The notes under the pieces were generated by a model, which was not told the DNA's origin, did not search any database, and saw only the letters and a program-made list of their open reading frames with translations. A program made the translations under genes and the position numbers. Below, piece after piece: positions 47,604 to 59,026 of a stretch of DNA of 64,000 nucleotides (positions within the stretch are counted from its first letter, which is position 1; the number at the start of each line of letters is the position of its first letter). The DNA comes from Pseudoneurospora amorphoporcata (lineage: Eukaryota > Ascomycota > Sordariomycetes > Sordariales > Sordariaceae): positions 62,001-126,000 of the forward strand of contig MU859150.1 of the NCBI GenBank assembly GCA_033297205.1, given 5' to 3'.

Positions 47604-49110
47604 GCAGGGGAAGGGGGAGGTGATGGTTAGGTATTAATGACTGATGTTTGTTCATGATTGATGTACATGTATGGGTTTTCGGTTTCGGGTCATGTCGTTT
47701 GACAGCGGCGGCGTTGAAGGCGTTTTGTTTGGAAGGAAAGGTTGGGCCAACGAAAAGGGTCATGATATCAATGGTATGCAGTTCAACTACGGTCGATGAA
47801 CTCTTGTGACACGTTATCCTCATGTTTTCCCCTTTCATTTCTCGTGGCCTGGTAACACGGTTGACGGTCGGGGGTATAAACAGTCGGGTTAGGGTTTAAC
47901 ATGTATGAAGTCTAAGTGTAGGTACGCTATAGGGGGGTGTTTGATGATTATAGGTACGTATGGTCCCCCTACAACTCCGGATCCCCAGATTTCTGAGACC
48001 GGCCACTATGTGCCCCGAGCGAGTGACGCAATTGAACCCAATCTCCCGTCCCTCGATCTTGATCTTGACGACTCCCGTGTGCCCGACCATGTATTGCGAC
48101 CCCCGCAATGCGCGACCGTTGTCTAGTACTGTACTGTACCTTATGTACCCCGCGAAGTCGGCAACCTAAATGCCACGAGGTTACAGTACTGTAGGTACTG
48201 ACCGCAGTGATGCGCTACCCCGACCGATGGCACCGTTCGGCCCGTCGGACACCGTCGCACCCCCCCTTCCGTCCTCCGAACCTCGTATCCCCAAAGATAA
48301 AACAATTGGATGATCTTGGCATGACTTTCGGTGTGGAAAGCTTGGAAGTCTTGGAAAGTTGGAAGACGTCGAACAATGGTCCGTGGAAGCCATAGAAGGC
48401 GGTCGATCTTCAGGGACCGGTGGAACCGTTGCAGCGAACATCCCGGCGAAGGGGTTTAGCGGCTGATTTGGGGGCCCCAATAACGCCGCCATCTCCAGTG
48501 AACGATGGGGACTGGAACAGGGGGCGTGGGGACCGCCAATACGAACCTGTAATTGTCCACCGAGAGATTGACTGGTGTGGGAGGCTCGGCATGAGATCCG
48601 ATGGACAGAATATTGGGTATTTGGGGGTGATGGGTGGTGATGGAAGGTAAAGAGATGGAGGACGATGATGGGGAAAACACCAAAAATATGGCGCAGACAG
48701 GTGTTGGGGATAGCTTCATGGAGACCCCAGTTCATCAGATACCAGCAAGAGCCACAGATCGTCACCATGCATCAACAAGGAATCCAACAGGAACAGTCAT
48801 CCACCAGACCATCCAAACAGAGACCCATATTTCTGTCCAACAACCCCAGATTCCATTTCCGATCCGTCTCACCTCATCTCGGCACCGCCTTTTTCTACCT
48901 TGTCGACCACACCCGGGGGAGCGGTCAGCCTCCATCCGCATGACCGTTCCTCCTGGTTCCGTCGTATCCACCTTATTATCAACATGTCTTGTATAAACAT
49001 CTCACCATCCCATCTCCATCACCGTCGTCCACAGCTACGGCCTCCCTAACCATCTCACCCTCTCATCAACAACCACCGACCGATTCGGACGGACAGCAGC
49101 CAAAGCCAAA
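47604..49110. other. intergenic region
   Basis: 1.5 kb between CCC1 and the GH13 gene. A telomere-like GGGTTAGGGTT occurs at 47886-47896, and GTACTGTA-type short repeats at 48125-48200. A minus-strand frame at 48181-48768 (195 codons) lacks recognisable features and is not called. Confidence 0.45.
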
Positions 49111-51172
49111 ATGAGCGCCTTCCTCGGTCTACCCCCCCAACATCCCAGCCCGACATTAGAACCACCACCCCCCTACGGCCTAGGCGGCACATCCTCCCGA
49201 CTCCGTCCCCTCCGTCACCGCCGCCCCGCCTCTTCCCTACCAGCAGCCTACACCCCTTACCCCTCCGACCTACCATGTCCCCCCAACCGCACCATGGTCC
49301 AAGGCTTCGAATGGTACTGCCCGCCCGACTTCCAACACTGGCGGCGCCTTACACGCATCATCCCCACGCTGGCCCACCTCGGCATAACCCAGATCTGGAT
49401 CCCGCCCGCCTGCAAAGCCTCCTGGAAGACGGGCAACGGCTACGACATCTACGACCTGTACGACCTAGGCGAATTCGACCAAAAGGGCAGTCGCAAGACC
49501 AAGTGGGGCGGCAAGGAAGAGCTGCAGCAGCTCGTTGCCATAGGGGCGCAGTACGGCGTGTCGGTGCTCTTCGACGCCGTGTTGAACCACAAAGCCGCAG
49601 CGGACTTTGCGGAGCCAGTGCTTGCTCGGCGGGTCGATCCCCACGACCGAAGGGTGGTGCTAGACTCGGACTCGGAGGGGCCGCCTTCGGAGATCGAAGC
49701 CTGGACCGGCTACGATTTCCCCGGAAGAAGGGGGATGTACTCCCCCCTGCGCTGGTCGGCGCGGCACTTCAAGGGGATTGATTACGACGGCCGGAGCAAG
49801 GAGAAGGCCATTTGGAAGTTCGAGGGCAAGGAGTGGGCCGAGGACGTGGATGAAGAAAACGGTAATTACGATTACCTGATGTTTGCCGACATCGACCACG
49901 GCCACCCGGAAGTCAGGCGCGATCTCTTCCACTGGACGTGGTGGCTGAAGACGCAGCTGCCGCAACTCGGCGGCCTGCGACTAGACGCGATAAAACACTA
50001 CTCGTTCGCCTTCGTCCGCGAACTGCTGGGCCACATCGATCGCCATGTCGCCCCCGGTCCGCCCGGATCCCCGGCTACTTGGTTCATAGTAGGCGAGTAC
50101 TGGCGCGAAGACTCCGAGTTCCTAGCCCGCTACATCGAGTACATGCACCACCGCCTCTCGCTCTTCGACGTCCAGCTCGTCTCCAACTTCAGCCGCATCT
50201 CGCAAGCCTCCGAACACCTGCAATCATGTGCATCCCCCTCCAGCTCCAGCCCGGGACTCCCCTACGGCTCACCAGACACCGACCTCCGCCTAATATTTAC
50301 CGACACCCTCTCCCTCTGGAAACCTCACAACACCGTCTCCTTCGTCACCAACCACGACACCCAACCCGGCCAAAGCCTCGAAACCCCCATAACCCCCTTC
50401 TTCACACCCCTCGCTTACTCGCTCATCCTCCTCCGCGCCAACGCCGGCCTTCCCTGCGTCTTCTGGTCCGATCTCTACGGTTCCTTCGGCGTGACATCCA
50501 CTTGCACGCCCTCATCCGAGGACTACTCACCCGAGTTAGGTCTAGATGATGCCCCGCAATTACATTTCCCCGATCCGCAACACTGGAAACCGCCCATCTG
50601 CGGCGGCCAGGTCCTCCCCAAACTGATGCTGGCTAGACGACTATGGGCGTACGGCACGCAACACGATTACTTTGATCACCCGCATTGTGTGGGGTTCACG
50701 CGGTCGGGGCACTATAGCCAGTCGGGAGGCGCGGGGGTGGCGTGCGTCATGGCCAATTGGTGGGAACATGCTAGTAAGAGGATGTATGTGGGCGTGGAAC
50801 ATGCCGGCGAGTGTTGGACGGATTTGCTCAAGTTTTGCCCGGGCGAGGTGGTGATTGACGAGCAAGGCTGGGGAGTGTTCCCTGTTGCGGCGAGGAGTGT
50901 GGCTGTTTGGGTGAGTAGGGATGCTGAAGGGCGGGAGGGGGTTGATGCGTTTGAGTTGTAAGTGTTTATCTCGTGCATTGGAACTGCGTGAACCATGACT
51001 GACATTTCATGACAACAGGGACACCGATGTGTACGGATTCAACAAGAGGCAGCAGGAGCACGTGTACGAGAGTCAGCGGGCGCCGGCGGTGGAGGATGAG
51101 CCCGAGGATTGGATGGTTGCTGCGAGGGGAGCAGCCGCAGAGTATTTGGCAATGACGGCCGGGTCCGATTAG
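49111..51172 (+). CDS. GH13 alpha-amylase-like enzyme, intracellular type
   Basis: Predicted 666 aa in two exons: 49111-50957 and 51019-51172 (donor GTAAGT, acceptor ACAG, in frame). There is no signal peptide; the N-terminus is Pro-rich (TLEPPPPYGLGG). The GH13 barrel starts at TMVQGFEWYCP. It shows ITQIWIPPACKA, GYDIYDLYDLGEFDQKGS, region I LFDAVLNHKAAAD, region II GGLRLDAIKH (nucleophile Asp292), region III FIVGEYW (acid/base Glu329) and region IV FVTNHDTQPG (Asp416). The layout fits the GH13_5-like alpha-amylases related to bacterial liquefying enzymes, which in fungi are often cytosolic and linked with alpha-glucan or storage-polymer metabolism. The C-terminal 50 residues (exon 2) are acidic and without known domain. 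All three catalytic acids are present, so it should be active on alpha-1,4-glucan. Confidence 0.93.
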
Positions 51173-51515
51173 ATGTTAAGAGTGGAAGCTGACTGGACAT
51201 TCATGCCCTGGTGGTGTGATGTCTACGACAGTTAGACATGATGGCCGTGATGATGAACAGACACTGGTTGTTGCCACATAGAGAAATACCACCACAGCAT
51301 ACGAGACATGGTCATAATGTAATGCTTATTACCAATACTATAGGAGCTTTCTAGCGTCCAACGTTATTAGGATTACCAGCCCAGTCCTCCCTCGGGCGAT
51401 TTCGGACCAGCAGTGAGGCCTTTAATGTCCATGTCTCTGGCCTCGTTCCAGAGCCCAAAGCATCAACATCACGGCTTCTCCTTATCAAAGTCTCATGGCT
51501 GAACCCAAAGACGGA
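51173..51515. other. intergenic, convergent 3' ends
   Basis: About 340 bases between the GH13 stop and the stop of the minus-strand secreted-protein gene. Nothing recognised. Confidence 0.4.
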
Positions 51516-52542
51516 TCACTCATCCCTCCAACATCCACTCCTAGGATCCCCACTGATACACTGCGTAGTACAATCCAAGCCTATGGTATCCTGTACCTTC
51601 CCGTACACATAGTCTCCCACCACGCACTTGTCCAGCACCCGCTTGCCAGTCCGGAAAAAGTGCCCAGGCAGCGCTTCAACGATGCTGGTCCCATTGTTGG
51701 TTGCCTGGCGCAGATTGTCCGCCCATGTGAGGCAGCACTGCTTCTGAGTTGATGCGACAGAAAGGCACACGGAGCGGGGGGAGTAGGGAAGGAAGGGGAC
51801 GTTGCGATACCCACGGAAGGGGGGTAGTGGATGAGAGCTGAGTGTTGAGGTAGCGATGGTGGAGGGCTTGATTATGGTCACGGGGAACTTGGTTATGGTG
51901 ACGGGGAACTTGGTTACGGTGACGGTCCGGATCGGGGCGTTGGCGCGTGTGACGGAGGGGACAGAGGAGTTATGGGCCTCGTGAAGGTTGGTGTTTTTGC
52001 CCGCGTAGTATCCAGCACCCTTGTACATTTCTCCAAGGATATCCTCAATCAGCACCCCGCAGAGGTCGGCCGAGGCTGGGTAGTCGTAGCTGTTGGAGCA
52101 CCGAGCTGGAGCGAGTACGGGTGAACAGGCCTCCTTGAGAGCGGCGGAGTTGTTGGGAGAAAAGTGGGCGGGGTCATCGGCGTACCTGTTGATGTCATTG
52201 TCAGTAAGTATGGGTCTTGGGTCGGGATGTTTGATGGTTGGGGTCAACTCACTAGACGACGGTACCTAGATATGAGCCCTCTTCGGGGTCATCACGGTTC
52301 TTGGGGACCTCGGTGTGGAAGAGCTCGAGGATGCGGAAGCCACTGGGGACCGAGACATCGTAGGGATCGCTGTCAGTCAGACTGGTGACGTTGGTGTTGA
52401 TGGTAACACTTCGCAAAGTGTGGTTGAATCTTGGGGCATCGGCCACCTTGCCTACCGAGGCACCAGCGTGAGCTAAGACGCCGAGCATGTCTTGAATACC
52501 CAACCAGCCAAGCATGACTGGGAGTGCCTGGGTGGTGAGCAT
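51516..52542 (-). CDS. hypothetical, probably secreted Cys-containing protein; stop codon at splice junction
   Basis: Two exons are suggested: 52542-52253 and 52185-51516, intron donor GTGAGT and acceptor ACAG. The N-terminus (MLTTQALPVMLGWLGIQDML) resembles a secretion signal. The body has N-glycosylation-type NxS/T sites, and exon 2 has about eight Cys (CSNSYDYPASADLCG, QKQCCLTWADNL, LDKCVVGDYVYG, LDCTTQCISG). A 21-bp repeat codes for two KFPVTIT-like units. If spliced at these sites, the codon at the junction is TAG (TA from exon 1, G from exon 2); unspliced, the same TAG is read. Either way translation would stop after 96 residues unless readthrough occurs or another splice form exists. 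The family was not recognised. It may be a recently broken gene; the open, protein-like exon 2 argues for recent or leaky loss. Confidence 0.5.
51874..51915 (-). repeat. two tandem 21-bp coding units (KFPVTIT / KFPVTII)
   Basis: Two adjacent 21-bp units differing at one base (C or G at the seventh position of the plus-strand unit) lie within the Thr/Val-rich linker of the secreted-protein gene. Beyond them (51916-51930) a partial third unit (TVTVT) follows. Confidence 0.85.
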
Positions 52543-54847
52543 CTTGATGGTGGTAATGTATTGATTGTAATGATGATTGTGGATAATGTTGAAGGATTAG
52601 TTGAAAATCGAGGAAGAGGGGAAATTGGCCAAGCATAATCTTAATATGCGCTCGTCATGGTCGGGGCCGACTGCTTCCTGTTGAGATGCACCAAAGAATA
52701 GGAACGGGAGGAAAGATGCCTGTTGTGATGGCAGGAGCGGGCCATTAGGTTGGGTGGTGCAGGTAAGCGCAATTTCCATGCAAGGACAGAGCAATGTCCC
52801 CGACCTTCTGACTGCTTCTACTCGCGGTCTACGGAGCAAGGACAGTCGCTACCAACATGCAAATGCTGCAGTACACGTCTGAAAAGGACATAGGAGGGGT
52901 TTCGAGCTGTTGGATTGAGCTGCTGAGGGCTCCATCCCTCTCTCGCTCAGTTCGATCCAGCCAGCAGGACTGACATTGCGTTGGGGGTGGGCGGGCATAC
53001 TGTAGCATTCCATTGTTACCTACTAGAAATAAAACCCATATTATCAGTTTTCTGTCAGATTAGATTGCCCAGAGGTAGTTGGGAGTGTATACCTAGCAAG
53101 AAGCCAAGAAGGGCCAAAAGTGATTGGAACGGGGGATTCGGGATGGAGTCGAGACTTGGCAAGTCATATAAGCCAGTCAATTCTACTACCAAGACTGTCA
53201 GAATGTTGTCAGCAATAGGAACATAAAACCACGACAGACAATCTTTTCTGCGTGGAACCGCCTTCCGAACGAACCATCGACCCCGGAAGACGCCCGCATT
53301 AAGCCCGAGACATTCCATTGTTCTTGTGACTTGTCTGCTTGTCCCAATTTGAACATCCAGATCAGTCGCCTTCTCCTGGAGCGAGCCTCACCGTGTTTGT
53401 TTCGCTGATCCTTCCTTCTGGCGTTTCTGGTCAGATCCTTCTTTCTTGCCATATGGATGGATTTCTGTTCCAACCTTGAACCCCAAAAAGACATTAAATC
53501 CTGATCAGGTTAAAAACGCGATTTCGAACCATTGGGCATGGGCTCCCCGGACTCCCCTTCTTTGGCCCTCACCAGTTTTTCATACCCTCCCTATTCGTAT
53601 CGCATTGGCTCGCATGTGGCGGCAGCAGCAGCAGCAGCAGCAAGTCCGATCGGATTCAAAGAAGAATGAATGGGGGTGGTGGTCAACAATCCAGAAGGAC
53701 GCTAACGGATCGAATAGCCTCGATCCCGGCTTGGTACCTACCTTATGTGGTATTTATCCGGGGAAAGACTGGGGTTGGGACCAGACACCCACCTTTGTTC
53801 TGCCATGTCTGCCATGTCTGCCGTCCCACCCAATCCGCTGAATGGCTCGGCTGCCAAACAGCCTTCTTGGTTCTAGTTTCTACCCCAGACCTCCATCGTG
53901 GGATGCCAAGCGTTCGGCACATGCAAAACAGGGACGCTACTACTCCAGAACTGAATGGCGGCGGGCGAACCGAACTCCATCTGTTCTAAATCATGGGGTA
54001 ATATGTAAGACGACCGGCGCAACGTCTCGTTGGTCATCCCCGCCTTGACTCTTCTTCGACCGGGGACGGCTAGACTAGGTTGTCATCCCAACCGAATTCA
54101 TAATGGAGCCCCCGCCCCCCGGGTACATATTCCCATAAATCCACACGGCACGGAAGAGGTTAGATCAAAATTGGGGAAAGACTTGCATGGTCTTGGTGTG
54201 TAGGGGAACAACCCAATCATGACGGGAGGATCTTGAAGCGCATGTCACTCCTCCTCGTCAACTCGAGTACAGTAGCGGTTCCGACTTTTGTCCAAAAGAA
54301 GGTGGTTGGCAGGCATCGTCGCATTGAGCCTGATCCAAAATGCAGCATGTCGGCTTCTCCACCGGCAGGGCCGCCAGTCGGCATGCCTGATGTCTTTCTC
54401 TCTCCCCGCACGATATGAACGAGGTGCGCCCCCAAGTGGAAAGATACCTTACGGTGATCCGTCCGTGATACAACCCTCTTGAGTCCCAAATGATGGGGTA
54501 ATCCTCCGGACGAACGACGGACGGACGGCTCGATATTGCAAGGGTTGGGCCTATCACCAGGTTGCTCTAGGTATAGCTGCACCAGAATATTCAAGTAATG
54601 AATCCAGGAAGCCGGTTCATGGTTCGGTTGCAATTTATAGACGTGTCCGTTCCCGCTCAAGCTGCACCTCACCATCCAGACTCCCCTTCCTTTGCTCTCT
54701 TGCTTTCCATCCCATCAATCCCAACCCATCCATCCGCCAGCCAGCCAGCCAACCTTTGGCAAACTCACACCTTACACCTCCCGTCCCAACTCCTCGCCTG
54801 TCAGCAGAAGAATCGACCAACATCGACAGAATCTCTACCTAGTCAAG
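52543..54847. other. 2.3-kb gene-free region
   Basis: Divergent region between the secreted-protein gene (minus) and the sugar transporter (plus). It contains a short CAG microsatellite at about 53622-53642 and a C-run near 54112-54120. Short frames only, without motifs. Direct promoter area of the transporter is C/CA-rich (54660-54800). Confidence 0.45.
53622..53642. repeat. (CAG)n microsatellite
   Basis: About six to seven CAG units in a gene-free region. A local, probably slippage-prone trinucleotide repeat; no coding role seen. Confidence 0.85.
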
Positions 54848-56875
54848 ATGGGTGGTGCAGGTGCGTCTGACGTTGGGCTTTCCGACCCCGTCATCTCTCG
54901 CCTCGCAAGAGAGGACCCGATCCCATGGTACAAGAAGCCCAACCTTCGATTCTTGTATTTCATGCTCTTCCCGACATGTATGGGCATCGAGTTGACGTCG
55001 GGATTCGATTCCCAGATGATCAATGCCCTGCAGATTTTGGAGTCCTGGATTAAGTGTAAGTTTAAAGTTTGCCTGGAGCCATGGACTTCACCTTGCACTT
55101 GCCTTCGTGCTGGCCCTGAGCTGTCATCAGTCCGGTCCATGGATGAATGGAGGGATGCGGTGCTTGCTTACCGTACTGGCGGCTAACCACCCTTTTGGGC
55201 GGCAGATTTCGACAACCCGGAAGGAGCTCTCAAAGGCATCATCAGCGCAGCATACTCGCTCGGTGCCGTTCTGTCCCTTCCCCTAGTCCCCATCATCAAC
55301 GACAGATTTGGCCGAAGATGGTCCATCGCCCTTGGGTCAATGTGCATGATCGTCGGCGCCCTCATTCAGGGCTTCTCCCAACATGGTAAGCCACCACTTA
55401 CCTAAGGTACTCCCAAGTACCGACCATCCAGACTCTGAAGAATCCTGATGCTGACAACCGCCGTTACCAATTGAACAGTCGGCATGTACATCGTCGCCCG
55501 TATGATTCTCGGCTTCGGAATCCCCACTTGCATCGTCTCAGGCTCCTCTCTCATCGGCGAGCTTGCTTACCCGAAAGAGCGTCCCGTCTTGACCTCGCTC
55601 TTCAACGTGTCATATTTCGTCGGCCAGATTGTTGCTGCCGGCATTGTCTTCGGAACCAACAGCATTGCGAGCAATTGGGGCTGGAGAATTCCTTCGCTTC
55701 TTCAGATTTGCCCTTCGCTGCTTCAGCTTACCTTTGTCTTGTGCGTTGTACCTTATCATTGTTCTTCCTTGTTGAATCATCCGATCGTGCTGTTCGTGAA
55801 GGGAGGAAACTCGCTGACTGGTTACGCACAGTTTCATCCCAGAAAGTCCCCGTTGGCTAATCACCAAGGACCGTACTCAAGAGGCCCACGACATTCTGAA
55901 AAAATACCACGGAGAGATGGAGCGCGGTGAGGAATTTGTCGCTGCCGAGTTCGCTCAGATGCAAGCCGTCATCCGTCTCGAATATGAGGTCGTGTCCAAG
56001 AGTTCGTGGACGGATCTCTTCAGGACCGCGGGTATGCGCAAGCGTCTTCTCATCTCCTCCATGCTCGGTCTTTTCACCCAGTGGTCCGGCAACACCCTCA
56101 TCTCATACTTCCTCGGCGATCTCCTCAAGATGATTGGCTACACCGAGACGACCTTCATCCAGAAGATCAACGTTTCCATCGCCTGCTGGAGTTTGGTCTG
56201 CGGTGTGACCGTCTCGCTCCTTGTCAACCGTATCAGACGTCGTGTCATGTACATGGCCTGCACCATCAGCCTGCTGCTGTGTTATGTCGCATGGACCATC
56301 TCCATGGAGCGGGCCATGCATGGCAAGGCGATTAGCAAGCCAAACAACGCGGCTAACATCGCTACCCTCTTCTTCATTTACATGTACTCGCCTTGCTATA
56401 ACCTGGGTTATAATGCCCTGACCTACAGTAAGTCGAATCCCCCCCTGATGATGCCCTGTTCGGAAGATGAATATCACTGACTCGAAGCACAGCCTACATG
56501 GTGGAAATGTGGCCCTATTCCGAGCGCTCTCGTGGTATCGCCATATTCCAGCTGTTTGGTCGTCTGGCTGGTTTCTTCACCACCTTCGTCAACCCCATCG
56601 GTCTCAAGGACGTTGGCTGGAAGTACCTTATCTCGTATTGCTGCTGGCTCGCATTTGAGGTCGTCTTCGTGTACTTCATGTTCCCTGAGACCATGGGTCG
56701 CACGCTCGAAGAGCTTACATTCATGTTCGAGGGTAAGGAACTTCAGGACCAAGCCAATGCAGCTGCCGAGAAGGTGGTTAACCACGCCGAACACAACACC
56801 ACTGGCCTTGGGAGACGCAGCACCACCGAAAACAAGGTGGGCGGGACAGCTGACGTCAAGGAGCATGTTCCTTGA
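54848..56875 (+). CDS. sugar-porter MFS transporter (hexose / lactose-permease-like)
   Basis: Predicted 542 aa in five exons: 54848-55055, 55206-55385, 55479-55740, 55832-56427 and 56493-56875, all joined in frame (donors GTAAGT, GTAAGC, GTGCGT, GTAAGT). Sugar-porter signatures are present in order: GFDSQMINALQ in TM1, NDRFGRRWSI in loop 2-3, ESPRWLITKDR at the end of TM6, and PETMGRTLEEL after TM12. The first membrane segment (YFMLFPTCMGIELTSGFDS) and the pattern YSERSRGIAIFQLFGRLAGF are typical of the fungal lactose-permease/oligosaccharide-transporter branch. Substrate (hexose, disaccharide or uronic-acid oligomer) cannot be fixed. It lies 0.9 kb upstream of a glucuronan lyase in the same direction, so uptake of its products is possible but unproven. 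Confidence 0.93.
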
Positions 56876-57740
56876 TTGAGTTTTTGATGACGGATGCTGA
56901 GCTCCGCGTCGGGCTCGCAATGCTGGCTGGGCTTTGAATGTTCACGGAGTGTTGGTGATGAATGACAGGACAGGTGCAATGTCATATGTCGGTATCGGCC
57001 TGGAGGCATTTCTCTTTATGCTGTCTTGAATACAGTCACGATCTTCGCAGGAATGAAGAACCTTCAACCCGCCTGCCGGGACTGAGAAGCCTGAGTCTTA
57101 TGTGCAAGGTTGCTCGGGAACGATCCAGTGACAGGATTGGCTTTGAGTAAAACCAAAATTCCCAGAGCGGAAGCGGTATTGCTGGAGCAATACGAGATGC
57201 GCATTTGAATGCGCTGATGAATGTAGTAACCAGACGTAAAGAACGAGCTGTGTGTGCCTAAGAAGGAAGAACCCTGTGATGACGGCGGAAGAGAACCGCG
57301 GACGTCGGACGTTGAAGACACTGCAGTTTACCGCGAGTCAGTATCCGCCAGATCATAGAAAAACCCTTTACCAGATGGCAGGGTTGTTGATGCCACCTAC
57401 CCATTTATTTGACCTTAGTAAGCCATGGCTACGCCCCGCCTAGGACCCAGTATGGTGTGTGGGAAGGCCGCGATTGGATTGTCGCGAGGGGGTCTTACTA
57501 ATGGATCAGGATGCAGACCTCTTGGCAGTCTTGGGCATTCCGTCGGAACCGCAAACATCAAAAGCCTCAAAAATACTGACACTGATGTCTCCATATAGCG
57601 GAACGCTTTGGTGCTCGCACGATGCTGTGAAAAGGTATAAGACTCGACCGAGCCGGCCGTCCTGAAGAAACTTGGAGAGCAGCAATCCAACCTCGATTCC
57701 TCTTTTGCATACCGACCTGCCCTCTCCTCCTGAAAGCAAC
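56876..57740. other. intergenic region upstream of PL20 lyase
   Basis: About 860 bases between the transporter stop and the lyase start. It should hold the lyase promoter. No gene seen; a short frame overlapping the lyase start is an N-terminal extension of the same frame and was not used. Confidence 0.45.
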
Positions 57741-58499
57741 ATGGGTATCCGGCACATGCTCATCGCCGCGCTCGCGGCTGTGGCGCCCATCGTCCAGGGA
57801 ACTCAGATCTTCAGCAACCACGGTACCCTGAGCGGCTGGGATGACCAACGGACCGAAAACAAGGGCAAGATCTCCGAAGTGACCAACATCGCCTACGAGG
57901 GAGGCACCGCTCTCAAGTTCGAGCAGACATACGACCCTTCCTACTCTGGCCGCTACCACGCCGAAGTGCGGACTCTCAACGGATACGCCCGGGGCGAGAC
58001 GCGCTTCTATGGCTTCGCGTTCCGTCTGCAGAGCGACTGGCAGTCGAGCCCCGCGCAATCCTACAACATTGCTCAGTTCATCGGCGACTTTGGGTCCGGC
58101 AGCTGCGACGAGTGGGCGCCCACCACCATGGTCTGGGTCATTGGAAACCGCCTCATGACCAGGGTCAAGAGTGGCACGCTCTGCTCCCCCACGATCACTT
58201 CTTTCAACACGGGAATTGACGTCACCCCCGGCGTCTGGCACAAGGTTGTGATGCAGGTCAAGTGGAGGAGCGACAACACCGGCTACTTGAAGCTCTGGTA
58301 TGATGGCACCAAGGTCGTCGAGCAGCTCGACATCAAGACGACCATCGACACCGACGTGAGGTTCCAGTTCCGTGTCGGTCTCTACGCCAATGGTTGGCAC
58401 GACTCGGGCTATGCTGGCACGCAGCCCGTCCGTCAGGTTTGGGTTGATGAGATTGCCATCGGCGACACTTTTGCGGATGCGGATCCCGACCAGTGGTAA
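57741..58499 (+). CDS. secreted glucuronan lyase, polysaccharide lyase family 20
   Basis: Intronless frame. From the ATG at 57741 the protein has 252 aa and starts with a clear signal peptide (MGIRHMLIAALAAVAPIVQG, cleavage expected after about residue 20). An upstream in-frame ATG at 57672 would put 23 polar residues before the signal, so it was rejected as start. The mature protein is a beta-jelly-roll with SGRYHAEVRTLNGYARGETR, FYGFAFRLQSDWQSSPAQ, YNIAQFIGDFGSGSC, TPGVWHKVVMQVKWRSDN and GYLKLWYDGTKVVEQ, the pattern of PL20 enzymes. These cleave beta-1,4-glucuronan by beta-elimination, releasing unsaturated oligomers. The length agrees with fungal PL20. Likely extracellular and used on cell-wall polyuronates. 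Confidence 0.88.
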   Translation: MGIRHMLIAALAAVAPIVQGTQIFSNHGTLSGWDDQRTENKGKISEVTNIAYEGGTALKFEQTYDPSYSGRYHAEVRTLNGYARGETRFYGFAFRLQSDWQSSPAQSYNIAQFIGDFGSGSCDEWAPTTMVWVIGNRLMTRVKSGTLCSPTITSFNTGIDVTPGVWHKVVMQVKWRSDNTGYLKLWYDGTKVVEQLDIKTTIDTDVRFQFRVGLYANGWHDSGYAGTQPVRQVWVDEIAIGDTFADADPDQW

Positions 58500-59026
58500 A
58501 CGGCTCGTCGTTGATAGTGGGGAATCGGGCGTTCGGATGACGACCACGGGTAGCGGGGTAGCTCGTAGCCGCGCCCGCCGAAGGCTGAAGGGCGATCAAC
58601 TCGCGGCATTGCGGCTGCGATAACATCATTGACGAGTATTGGCGCCAAAGCCATGTCGCACAGATCGTGTAGCTAGCAAAGAATATAAAATCCGGGGGGT
58701 GCCGAGGTTGGCTGAAATGCTCGTGCTATGACCCCAATATGCGGGGAAAGATATTGTTGGGATGACCTCTCATTCGCCGCCTTGAAGATCGACAAGCTGT
58801 CAAGTCGTCCGAAAGGACGCCCCTTTCATCCAAAGAAGGCAAAGCGCATGGATAGACACATGGCCGGCCGGCGACCTCCTTTGTGTTCTTGCGGTGTCTG
58901 AGCGGGGTAAGGAAGGCGCTGAGTAACGTCCCACAGAGATAAGACATTGCTCTTTGGAGGATAAGTGCTGGAGATGAAGTTTGCCCTTGTTGTTTTGGCA
59001 ATATCAGTGACGAAACAATAAACACC
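58500..59026. other. intergenic region
   Basis: About 530 bases between the lyase and the CoA ligase, both plus strand. A TATAAA-like element (AATATAAAATC) at 58680-58690. No gene seen. Confidence 0.4.

Noticed and set aside
48181..48768. 195-codon minus-strand frame between CCC1 and GH13
   Set aside because: Low-complexity Ser/Pro/His composition without motif and no splice partners; not enough to call a gene.
53525..53545. possible tRNA B-box-like word (GGTTCGAAAT on the minus strand)
   Set aside because: Lacks the terminal CC of a B box and no matching A box or cloverleaf could be drawn around it.
57672..57740. upstream ATG for the PL20 lyase
   Set aside because: It would place 23 polar residues before a clear signal peptide, which is unlikely for a secreted enzyme; the 57741 start is preferred.
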